Assembly: GCA_029945945.1 (NCBI GenBank)
Contig: JAQSDM010000012.1
Coordinates: forward strand, 448,112-512,111
Reading direction: 5' to 3'
DNA length: 64,000 nt
From: Algoriphagus sp.
Lineage (GTDB): Bacteria; Bacteroidota; Bacteroidia; Cytophagales; Cyclobacteriaceae
Below are positions 9,589 through 18,202 of this stretch, in pieces; within the stretch, counting starts at the first letter, position 1, and every line of letters begins with the position of its first letter. The notes below the pieces were generated by a model. The model was not told where the DNA came from. It saw only the letters and a list, made by a program, of their open reading frames with translations, and searched no databases. Made by a program: the position numbers and the translations under genes.

Positions 9589-9861
9589 TTACTTGACCAA
9601 TTCTTCTTTAAGGGATGTGAGGTATTTTTCTAACAACTTCTTATTTACCGATAAAAGCGAATGTTGTCCATCCTTTTTTGCATGGATAAGTCCGCAATCA
9701 AACAGTATTTTAGAGTGGTGTGAAATGGTAGGTTGAGAAAGCGTAAAGTGGCCTTCCAATTCACTGCAACTGATTTCTCCTTTTGCCATGAGTATCTTTA
9801 GAATTTTGAACCGCGTGGCATCAGCCAGTGCTTTTGATATTTTGAGCAAATCCATTGTCAT
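9589..9861 (-). CDS. ArsR family HTH regulator
   Basis: LADATRFKILKILMAKGEISCSELEGHFTLSQPTISHHSKILFDCGLIHAKKDGQ. Confidence 0.92.
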   Translation of the reverse strand: MTMDLLKISKALADATRFKILKILMAKGEISCSELEGHFTLSQPTISHHSKILFDCGLIHAKKDGQHSLLSVNKKLLEKYLTSLKEELVK

Positions 9862-10055
9862 TTTGTTTTTTGTAAAGATAATGTTTTGTAAAGAATTTTA
9901 CTGTTGACCAAAACTAATAGCGAATAAAATAAGGTGCTTTATTGCTGGCCAGGCTGAACTTTATAAGTATAATATACTTAGGGTATGGATGATATTACTG
10001 ACCTATCTCGAATTCACACTGCCTACTATTTATAGTCTGGCGCGGCTATGGCATG

Positions 10056-10142
10056 TGCCAAATGCTTGGGGCAATTCGGATGACAACTCTTCTTAAAAAT
10101 GCGAAGGGTCGGGCCGTTTCTTTTTCTCTCCATGCGTTGGCA
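10056..10142. repeat. Imperfect inverted repeat (attC-like candidate) 3' of the DUF2971 gene
   Basis: Arms TGCCAAATGCTTGG (10056..10069) and CCATGCGTTGGCA (10130..10142). Confidence 0.45.
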
Positions 10143-10225
10143 TATTATTCATAATATTCCCATTCAATAAATTCTAGGTCTTTCCCGTTTGTCGGTTTAC
10201 ATTCAAAGTATTGTAGTTCTTTTGC

Positions 10226-11224
10226 TTACTTATCAAAAATGTGAAAGATTCTCTTCTTTACGTTTTCTGGAGTTCGCATACCAAAATAGATAGCTTTCAG
10301 ACTTTCAAGTGGATAATGTCGGATTCTTTCTTCTGGTTCTTGGGGATTTCCAAAGTTTATATGAATCGCTCTCCATTCCTTTTCATATTTCCACGGTGCA
10401 GTTTTGGTAGAGAAAACCCATTCTAATTGATGAGCAAAATGATGTGTCCAAGGTTTTGAAAGACCTATCAAATCACAATCGTGTTCATTTTCAAAAACTT
10501 GTGAAAACTCGAAAAAATTTATAAACGGCTGTTCGCTCTCATAATTAACTTTTTTAATTCTGTCCCAATACACGTGGGTTTCTAAATCCCATTTGGATAG
10601 TCTTTCTTTGTATTTTTTGCAATCTAATTTCCTTCGAGCTTTCCCGATGTAAGGGAAAAGACCTGAATTTTCTAACGCAAACTCTAAACAGATTCCTGAA
10701 TGCTTGCTGGAATAGTGCGACCACATTAAAAAATCATCATTGCTTTCTGAAAAGCAAGTAGCATAACTATTTTCAAGAAATTTTGACGATATACGTTTAA
10801 GTACGCTTTTGAAATTCTCTGAATCAAATTGGAATTCTAGATTGTGTTTCTTTGATGCGGAATCAATAATGCTTTTAATATCAATATCCCAAACTCTTTC
10901 TTTTTCATCTTTTAGCTGGTTTATATATTCAAAAACCGTTTGCTGAAATTCTGCAACCTTTGTTCTGTTGTCATTGAATGCAAGTAGGTTTTTGTCGTTC
11001 TTCCTTTTTTTGTCAGTTAAGGCATCATTGAGCGATAGGGTTGACTTAAAAAGAAAATAAATCAGATATTCTACTTGCTCGGATTTCTCACAACTAAATT
11101 CAATCCGAGCCGACAAATCAAGCGGGTCATTCAATTCGAAGTAGGAAGCGAAGTACAACTCTTGATAGTAAAGTTCCTTAAAAAGAAATTCTGAAAGTGG
11201 GCGATATTTATAGAGAATCTTCAA
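10226..11224 (-). CDS. DUF2971 domain-containing protein; possibly truncated by a nonsense codon (frame stays open to 10145)
   Basis: N-terminus LYKYRPLSEFLFKELYYQELYFASYFELNDPLD; C-terminal half KEWRAIHINFG...LKAIYFGMRTP. Confidence 0.8.
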   Translation of the reverse strand: MKILYKYRPLSEFLFKELYYQELYFASYFELNDPLDLSARIEFSCEKSEQVEYLIYFLFKSTLSLNDALTDKKRKNDKNLLAFNDNRTKVAEFQQTVFEYINQLKDEKERVWDIDIKSIIDSASKKHNLEFQFDSENFKSVLKRISSKFLENSYATCFSESNDDFLMWSHYSSKHSGICLEFALENSGLFPYIGKARRKLDCKKYKERLSKWDLETHVYWDRIKKVNYESEQPFINFFEFSQVFENEHDCDLIGLSKPWTHHFAHQLEWVFSTKTAPWKYEKEWRAIHINFGNPQEPEERIRHYPLESLKAIYFGMRTPENVKKRIFHIFDK

Positions 11225-11260
11225 TTTCCTGCAGTGGTAATAATTTTTCAGTCAGCTATC

Positions 11261-11329
11261 CTTGTATGCAGCACAACTTTTGGCTATGAGTATTATCCCT
11301 AAGTGGAGCGGCATAGGTGGTGTTACAAG
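11261..11329. repeat. Imperfect inverted repeat (attC-like candidate) 3' of the SIR2 gene
   Basis: CTTGTA (11261..11266)/TACAAG (11324..11329) outer arms; CTATG (11284..11288)/CATAG (11312..11316) inner arms. Confidence 0.45.
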
Positions 11330-11365
11330 TTTTTTATTATTTATTTTTTATTAAATGAACAGTTT

Positions 11366-12571
11366 TTATTCAAATTTAAAGGTTTCATCAAAGTATTCCT
11401 TTTTGACGATGATGTAAGATGAGGGTATGCCATAATCAAATGTGAATCTTTCAAAGATCAAATCCGGGTTGGGATTATGGATAATAATCTTTGGAAATGT
11501 TTTCCGTTTGAGAAATGCCGATTTAAACAATTGATCAGTTCTAATATCAGTTACAGGAAATGAATATCCTATTATATAGATTTCCTCTGCGTTTTCAATT
11601 TCTCTTTGTGCTTCAGCCCAAACTCGAGTAAATAATGTTCCAAATAAATCGTATTCTTTATTTTTTACCGGGGGAATTATTAATGGCATAGAATACAAAC
11701 CTTTATCATTCGATTTTCCTTCAGGCATCAAAGGGTTTTTAATTCTGCTTTTTACTATTGTATAACCTTCAGGAGCAGGTTTACCTATCAAGGGAAGATT
11801 TGGTGGATAATAGCCATATGAGAACTCTTCATATCCAGACATGTATCTACCAGCATAGGTTGCATATGGTTTAGTTGCTCGTTCGAAGACATAGAAGTCT
11901 TCTACATTAGTTTCCTGGCTTAATTCAAATTTGCCTTCTTTGCTAGGTATAATATGACTTGTAATCCAATTACTAGAACCGTGAAGTTTTAACAACTTCG
12001 GGAAATTTCGTTCAATAGATTGATCATCATTATAAATCCAATCATCCCTGAAAACGGCAGAAGGCTGTACAAAATATCCATTTCCACTATTCCAATCAGT
12101 TTCTTTCATTAAAGCTCTGTCCATCAAAGTATCCCAATTAAAAGTTATGATTGAGTCTCTCGTAGAAAGTTGTTTAGCTAAATTTTTATGAGTTAAAGAT
12201 TCATCACCATTCTGAATTTCATTTATTACACTTACAAAAAGAAATATCAATTCATTATAAGCCTTTAATTGTTGAATACCATCTGGGTGTCTAAAAATAT
12301 TTCCACGATGTAAAGCCTTGTACAATTTTTTTTGAATTTCAGAATGCAGTAATTCGATATCTTCAGAAAAATTCAAAAATTGGAGTGCATCAACTTTATC
12401 TCTATCAGATATATAGTTAATTAAATGTCCAATTAATACCCAAGGATTTTCTGAAATTTCAAGTTTTCTAAAGGTTTCAAAAAAGTCTAATGCAACAGGC
12501 ATTTTCACACCTGTTTTAGATTTGTTATAGCTTTTAGAAGCCCCTGCTCCAAGTATTATTGCTCTTTTCAT
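11366..12571 (-). CDS. SIR2-like domain protein (predicted NAD-binding defence-type effector)
   Basis: MKRAIILGAGASKSYNKS; SIITFNWDTLMDRAL; LLKLHGSSNW; YIIGYSFPVTD - SIR2-fold motifs. Confidence 0.82.
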   Translation of the reverse strand: MKRAIILGAGASKSYNKSKTGVKMPVALDFFETFRKLEISENPWVLIGHLINYISDRDKVDALQFLNFSEDIELLHSEIQKKLYKALHRGNIFRHPDGIQQLKAYNELIFLFVSVINEIQNGDESLTHKNLAKQLSTRDSIITFNWDTLMDRALMKETDWNSGNGYFVQPSAVFRDDWIYNDDQSIERNFPKLLKLHGSSNWITSHIIPSKEGKFELSQETNVEDFYVFERATKPYATYAGRYMSGYEEFSYGYYPPNLPLIGKPAPEGYTIVKSRIKNPLMPEGKSNDKGLYSMPLIIPPVKNKEYDLFGTLFTRVWAEAQREIENAEEIYIIGYSFPVTDIRTDQLFKSAFLKRKTFPKIIIHNPNPDLIFERFTFDYGIPSSYIIVKKEYFDETFKFE

Positions 12572-12578
12572 TTAAAAA

Positions 12579-12652
12579 ATAACGTCAATGTAAGAATCGT
12601 AGTTTTGGTTGTGCTGTAGCAATGAAAGGCTCTAATTTCTACAAATTGTTAT
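12579..12652. repeat. Imperfect inverted repeat (attC-like candidate) 3' of the GHKL gene
   Basis: ATAACGTCAATGTAAGAAT (12579..12597) vs ATTTCTACAAATTGTTAT (12635..12652). Confidence 0.45.
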
Positions 12653-12658
12653 GGCCTA

Positions 12659-14569
12659 TTAATTTTCTAATAAGTTCATTTGACCGTTAAGCTCTTCTTC
12701 CAGTCTTACATTTTCGAGAAATGGTGAATTTTTTACTTTGTCATAAAGATTTAGTAATCGGCTGTTAGCCCGTTTTACTACAGTATCGTAAAGTAAAGGA
12801 ATTATTTTAGTTCCCCCTTGATGCGTTTCCTGAGCTTCAAGTGGATCAATTTCCGAACCGAGAACGAAACATGTTATTTTATTTTCAGGAGTGACATATC
12901 CTTTTTTTGTTAACTCCTTCACATATCCCCATGCTTGACTTTTTTGCTCTGAACTAAGGGGAACACCTGGCTTTTTTAATTCCACTATCGTAAGTCTATC
13001 TACGCCAATTTCACCGCCTTCATCATCATATTTAGGATATGAGTAGAGACCTACTGTACTGTCACTTAAAATTGCGAAATCTGGTCTTTTTCTTGAGCCT
13101 TTCTCTATTCCTCCGTATAAATTTTGTATTACTGATGTCATTCCTTGATTTGAGGTGTATTCGATAGTTTCGTATTCGGGTCCAAAAATCCATAGGCCCT
13201 TTTTGAATAAAGGTTGCAACTCCTGAACCTCATCAGTATCCTTTGAAAGTACTTTGATTTTTAACTGCTCCAATAATTTTAGCCTAAATTGAAGTTCATC
13301 CAAAACTATTTTTGCAAGATCCACATTCCATTCTTCTAGAATCTCATTGAGATTATCCAGTTGATTTGGATCAAGTTCATATAGAGCGTGTATAAGGCTG
13401 AATTGAGATTGTGATTCCTCCAAATTGGCTAGGATTGTCCCAAGCTTTGCAAGTTCTGTTTCATTAATTGATGGGCATTCCTCCTGCACTTGAGTTATAA
13501 ACGAATTCCATTTTGTTTGACCAATTAGCCCAATCCTTTTAAGAGTTTGATTATTTTGTGATTTGATGTCATAAAAAGTTTCTTTACGTTTTTCTTTAGA
13601 AATATCCAAAACAAAATCTTTAACCTTGTTGAGTACAACCTCATTTACTGATTGAAATTCGTCACTATTTGATTTAAATCCAGACCAATCCGGATGTATG
13701 TTTTTTTCGGAATTTAAAATATCTGCCAAAACGATAAAGATAAATCTTTTGGCTTCTATACGTCTTCCGTCAATAAGATGATCCATACCAGTTCCTTTCC
13801 ACGAACACTCACCAACTAACCTCCCATTCACATGCCATGCAATGCCATGTTGATGGGTAGTTTTGTCAGTTGATAAAGTATCGATTGCAATTAGTTTAAC
13901 TTCTCCAAAACCTTCCACGGTTAGAATAAACTCCTTAATATTTTTCTCTGGTATATCTAGAAAGGTTATTTTTTCTCCATCAATTGCAACTTCGAAATTT
14001 GGGTCAGTAAGGAATCTCATACCAATCTCTCTTTTGATTAAATTAGCCGAGATTATGGGAATTTTGGCATTATCTGCATAAACCATTGTTCCATGTCCAG
14101 TTACTCCTTCTTTACTATCTATTTTCTGGAAGAATATTTCGCCTTCATTCCCTTTAAATACTTTTACAGTAACTTCATTATTCTTTTTCCATGTTTTAAC
14201 AAAGAAAGACGGACCAAAACAAAACCCTGCAAATCGTCCTTTGCCGTTTTTTCCAAAAGCAAGTCGTTTTGAAATAAATGAGTTTTCTCTAGGTATTTCA
14301 GCATAAATACCCTGATCTCTTTGCCTATTATATGCCAATTTTCTAAAACGTTTATCAAATTCGGATTCAGACATCCCATGTCCATTATCTCTGATGAAGA
14401 AAGAATTGTCTGATTCGTTAGGCCATTTGATTTCCACTTTAGAGGCACCTGCATCCCAAGAATTTGCAATTAGCTCTATTATAGCAATCTTTGGTTCACT
14501 CACTATTCCAGTACCAGTAAATGATTCGAGGAATCTCTCGTCAAATAATGCTGTTTGTTTTCCTTCCAT
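12659..14569 (-). CDS. GHKL (HATPase_c_3/MORC-like) ATPase with C-terminal PD-(D/E)XK / Shedu(DUF4263)-like nuclease region
   Basis: N-terminal IAIIELIANSWDAGASKVEI...FIRDNGHGMSESEFDKRFRKLAYNRQ...GKNGKGRFAGFCFG (Bergerat-fold motifs); C-terminal RKRPDFAIL...RLTIVELKKPGVPLSSEQKSQAWGYV. Confidence 0.8.
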   Translation of the reverse strand: MEGKQTALFDERFLESFTGTGIVSEPKIAIIELIANSWDAGASKVEIKWPNESDNSFFIRDNGHGMSESEFDKRFRKLAYNRQRDQGIYAEIPRENSFISKRLAFGKNGKGRFAGFCFGPSFFVKTWKKNNEVTVKVFKGNEGEIFFQKIDSKEGVTGHGTMVYADNAKIPIISANLIKREIGMRFLTDPNFEVAIDGEKITFLDIPEKNIKEFILTVEGFGEVKLIAIDTLSTDKTTHQHGIAWHVNGRLVGECSWKGTGMDHLIDGRRIEAKRFIFIVLADILNSEKNIHPDWSGFKSNSDEFQSVNEVVLNKVKDFVLDISKEKRKETFYDIKSQNNQTLKRIGLIGQTKWNSFITQVQEECPSINETELAKLGTILANLEESQSQFSLIHALYELDPNQLDNLNEILEEWNVDLAKIVLDELQFRLKLLEQLKIKVLSKDTDEVQELQPLFKKGLWIFGPEYETIEYTSNQGMTSVIQNLYGGIEKGSRKRPDFAILSDSTVGLYSYPKYDDEGGEIGVDRLTIVELKKPGVPLSSEQKSQAWGYVKELTKKGYVTPENKITCFVLGSEIDPLEAQETHQGGTKIIPLLYDTVVKRANSRLLNLYDKVKNSPFLENVRLEEELNGQMNLLEN

Positions 14570-14654
14570 GAGTTTTCATTATTAGCTATAATACTTTTTG
14601 GTTACAGCATCACCACTTCCCTATTGCCTATATATCACCATTGTCCACAGGTCT

Positions 14655-15617
14655 TTAGGGATCTGCTGTGACCAAATTAAGGATTTCGTCGATCCCATCA
14701 AGTGGACTTTGAATATTTTTATTTGATATCGATAGCACATGCGTATATATTTCAGTGGTCTTACTACTTTCATGACCAAGGAGAGCTTGCACATAACGCA
14801 AATTTGTCCCCTTTTGAAGTAGATGAGTTGCAAAACTGTGACGCAAAGTGTGTACAGTCGCCCAAGGGTTTGAATTGCTATTCTTTATTGCTCTTCGAAA
14901 AACGGCTTGAATGCTTGTCGCTGAATACTGACCTCCTTCCTGCCCTTCAAATAGCCAATAACTGGGCTTATAAGCTTTGTAATACTCTCTAAGCATTACT
15001 AGCAGAATTGGTGAAAGCACAGTTTTCCTATCTTTTTTTCCTTTTCCTCCCTTGATGAAAATGTAACCATCATCAGAATGAATATCTCGTTTTCTTAGGT
15101 TTAGATATTCCGACGAAAGGTTGATAGCTTCACTTATTCTTAATCCAGCACTGTAAATAAGCATCAATACAGCTCGGTGCTTTATATTCTCCACACTGCA
15201 AAGGATTGCTTTGATCTCTTCCTGACTGAGTACATTGGGCAGCGTTAGGCTTTTCTTAGGTCGTTGGATATCATAAATAGTCCGTTCTCTACCCAGCACG
15301 TGTTCATAATACGCCTTAATCGCGTTTATCAACGTATTTTGCGCACTTTCTGAAATTTTATATTTGGTGATCTGATGATAGACAAAGGCTTCTATTTCTT
15401 CCTTTGTCACATCCTTAATATTTCGACTTTCAAAAAAAGATAAAAATTGAGTTAATGATGATCAATAGTTCTTTACTGTAGATGGGCTATAGGCTTTAAG
15501 AATTAATTTCTGCTCCAAATCTGCCAGTGCCTGGACGGATTGCGTATTCATGATTCTAACTGGTACTGCAACTTTTCTTTCAGATGGCCTGACTTCAGAT
15601 TTACCTTTATATAACAT
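14655..15617 (-). pseudogene. XerC/D-type tyrosine recombinase interrupted by an in-frame TGA (15462..15464)
   Basis: Catalytic domain intact (GLRISEAI; HTLRHSFATHLL; LLGHESSKTTEIYTHV). The same frame extends upstream as MLYKGKSEVRPSERKVAVPVRIMNTQSVQALADLEQKLILKAYSPSTVKNY*SSLTQFLSFFESRNIKDVTKEE. Confidence 0.8.
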
Positions 15618-15693
15618 TTGAAGTTGATCCCAATTAGCTTTTGTATTGACGAGACTCCAAAGTATTCCACTTTAACCCCCAGACCGAATATTG

Positions 15694-16710
15694 TCACTTG
15701 TGAACCCCACCCACCAAAAATGCATTAACATCCTCAAAACCAGAAAAGTGACATCTTTGATCAGAAACATTCGTTTGGATCTTCCAGATTTCCATCGCTT
15801 CTGAAGGAATGATTTTCATATTGGAAAGGAGAATTCCAATTTTGTCCCTACTCCCCCTCAATGCCTCCAAATCCCAATCGGTAGGTGATCCTTTTTGAAG
15901 GCAATAACGGAATAGCTGGGCTACTCTAATAAAATTAATTGTACACTTCTCTCCCGTAACATCATTATCCAAATAGAGATCAACTACTTCACACTCTTCC
16001 AAAACATCCAGAATTAAGCGAAAACTGAGATTGGCAGTACTATTCAGAATAATGGCTTTGAAATCTGTAGCTCTAGAAAGCTTCAGATAACTCAGAAAGT
16101 CAAACCAGCCTTCAAAAACTTTGATGCCTTTAACAGTCCCAAGGATTCGAATTGAAGTACCTCCTCCAAGAATGTTCCCCTTAAAAATAGAGGATCGAAG
16201 TACCCATCCACCCGATTCATTTGGAAAACCCACTGCGAAATATCGCTTTCCCTTATTCCGCCAATGCACCTCTTTACCGAAAGGAGCAATATCCTGAAGA
16301 TCAATACCCCTGCCTCGAATGTATTGGATAAGTGCATCATGGCTGATCTCAGCCACCTTTTCCACCACTATTTTCTGGGCAATCTCAGGTTTTTGTCTAG
16401 GAACAAATTTTCTTACCGGAACTGATCCAGAGAGGCTTTCCACTGATTCGAAGAAGGTTTTGTTTTCAAATTCCTGGACTGCTGCGATAACGTCTCCGCC
16501 CTTTCCTGCGGCATGATCATACCACACATTCGCTTTGTCATCTACGGCAATCGAGCCAGTCCGCTGTTCCAGGAAACCAAAAAAATATTCTTTCCCGTGG
16601 ATGCCTTCGAATTTCAGAAATCCTGATCTGACCAGGCTATGGAAATAATCCAGCACAGGGAATTCCTGTTTGATTCTGGCAGCCGCTTGTTTTACTTCAG
16701 AGTAGTTCAT
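15694..16710 (-). CDS. Toprim-like / primase-type protein of an integrative element (Zn-finger-like region without cysteines)
   Basis: MNYSEVKQAAARIKQEFPVLDYF...YFFGFLEQRTGSIAVDDKANVWYDHAAGKGGDVIAAVQ, then toprim-like IKVFEGWFDFLSYL and VVDLYLDNDVTGEKCT. Confidence 0.8.
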   Translation of the reverse strand: MNYSEVKQAAARIKQEFPVLDYFHSLVRSGFLKFEGIHGKEYFFGFLEQRTGSIAVDDKANVWYDHAAGKGGDVIAAVQEFENKTFFESVESLSGSVPVRKFVPRQKPEIAQKIVVEKVAEISHDALIQYIRGRGIDLQDIAPFGKEVHWRNKGKRYFAVGFPNESGGWVLRSSIFKGNILGGGTSIRILGTVKGIKVFEGWFDFLSYLKLSRATDFKAIILNSTANLSFRLILDVLEECEVVDLYLDNDVTGEKCTINFIRVAQLFRYCLQKGSPTDWDLEALRGSRDKIGILLSNMKIIPSEAMEIWKIQTNVSDQRCHFSGFEDVNAFLVGGVHK

Positions 16711-16845
16711 AATATTTACATTTTTATATAAATACATCTATACATAAATAATACATCTTATTGATTTAAAGGAGTCTTATCTTTCCTTTTGTCGTGAATT
16801 GTCGGATTACCTGCAAAAAGAAAAAGAGGGGTAGTGGTAAGTGGA

Positions 16846-16881
16846 AATCGTACGATTCGCACACCTCGTACCCCTCGTACA
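16846..16881. repeat. Four tandem 9-bp units (consensus nGTACGAnn on minus strand) between helicase and primase genes
   Basis: Minus-strand read TGTACGAGG-GGTACGAGG-TGTGCGAAT-CGTACGATT. Confidence 0.7.
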
Positions 16882-16902
16882 GTTCGATTTTTACGATTGA
16901 GC

Positions 16903-17925
16903 TTACTCGTCTAACTCAAGTTGCTTGAGCCATTTCCTCACAGCTCCTTCTGACACTCCGAGTTCCTGAGCTATCTTCACATTGGTATGGCCCTCATTTT
17001 TGAGATCCAAGGCCTTGGTCTTCATTTGAGATTTATCGACTGGATTCAACTGCTTTAAATGATCGGACTCTTTTCCAAACTGGATAAACCTAAACGAACT
17101 GAAATTTGAGTCTTTGCCGATTTTACAGACTAGGACATTTTCGGAGGGATATTTAAAAGCACCATACCTGACTTTTATTTGTTTCAAGTATTTAATGGAA
17201 GGGTCTTTTTGACTTTCTCCTACAGCGAAACAAGAATCAATCAGATTAATAAAGCTCTTGCTGCCTTGGATATCGTTTCTATTGATCGGTGCAAACAGGT
17301 TCCTCTTTGGAGTATGGGCAATGAGCAAAATCGACCACCCATGAATCTTTTTCAGATTGTTGAGCCTTATTAAAAATGGAGTGGTATTCCTTGCCTTCTC
17401 ATTATCTGAAATCACACAAGACAGATTATCTATTACGAGGATTTTAGCGCCGGACTTGGAGGCTTGAACCTCTATCTCTTTAAAAAGAAAGCTTTCATAC
17501 TCTTCAAAAGCCTCATCAAATCCATATGGATTGATTTCTGCTCTCAGGAAAAGGTCACTGAATTCGAAATGATCAAAAAGGATATCTCTTTCCTTATCGT
17601 ATTGAGCATATCTCATTTCAAATTGCTTGGCTGTCAATTCCAGGTCAAAGTAGATGACTTTAGATGCTTTCAGTTCCATCTCCAATCCCAGGGTTGGAAC
17701 TCCTTTGGACACACTGTCGATAATTTGTACGGCAAGCAACGACTTACCTTGATTGGTATCAGCGAAGAGAATGCATAGCTCTTCCTCATACCAAAACGGG
17801 CCAAAGATCTTTTTGGGAATAGGCTTGGACTTGGCTTCATCCATCCATTCATTGGCGGATTTGATGATTAGGAATTCACCGGAACGGGAATCGTTCGATT
17901 TTGTATAATGATTTATTGAAGTCAT
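16903..17925 (-). CDS. AAA family ATPase / RepA-KaiC-like helicase with C-terminal HTH
   Basis: Walker A LFADTNQGKSLLAVQI; ILVIDNLSCV; C-terminal GHTNVKIAQELGVSEGAVRKWLKQL. Confidence 0.88.
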   Translation of the reverse strand: MTSINHYTKSNDSRSGEFLIIKSANEWMDEAKSKPIPKKIFGPFWYEEELCILFADTNQGKSLLAVQIIDSVSKGVPTLGLEMELKASKVIYFDLELTAKQFEMRYAQYDKERDILFDHFEFSDLFLRAEINPYGFDEAFEEYESFLFKEIEVQASKSGAKILVIDNLSCVISDNEKARNTTPFLIRLNNLKKIHGWSILLIAHTPKRNLFAPINRNDIQGSKSFINLIDSCFAVGESQKDPSIKYLKQIKVRYGAFKYPSENVLVCKIGKDSNFSSFRFIQFGKESDHLKQLNPVDKSQMKTKALDLKNEGHTNVKIAQELGVSEGAVRKWLKQLELDE

Positions 17926-18172
17926 ATTTTTTAGGCAATAAGGTTTCGATTAGCATTTTGGGGTAAATACTACTTTGAATGATTTGTAAACTTTTGGAAA
18001 TGATCCGGATGGTTATCAGGATCTAACTGGGAGGAGAGTCAGAGTGGTAAAAGTTCAATAAACCGCCTTACCTAGGTTGATTTTGATCAAAAGAATGTTC
18101 AACTTGGAATCATGTTTTTAATTGTGAAGAGGTTAAAAGCAAACCAAGGAACTGCTATTGCGCATTTTCAAC

Positions 18173-18202
18173 AAAAGGAAAGGATGGTCATCCTTTCCTT
18201 TT
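18173..18202. terminator. Hairpin abutting the stop of the HTH gene
   Basis: AAAAGGAAAGGATG-GT-CATCCTTTCCTTTT perfect inverted repeat. Confidence 0.75.

Noticed and set aside
14164-14469. 101-aa ORF inside the GHKL gene suggesting a frameshift
   Set aside because: The main 636-aa frame is continuous and carries all motifs here, so no frameshift is needed.
15694-16710. Canonical DnaG primase with zinc finger
   Set aside because: No cysteine/histidine ligands in the CHC2-like region; only a primase/toprim-like element protein can be claimed.
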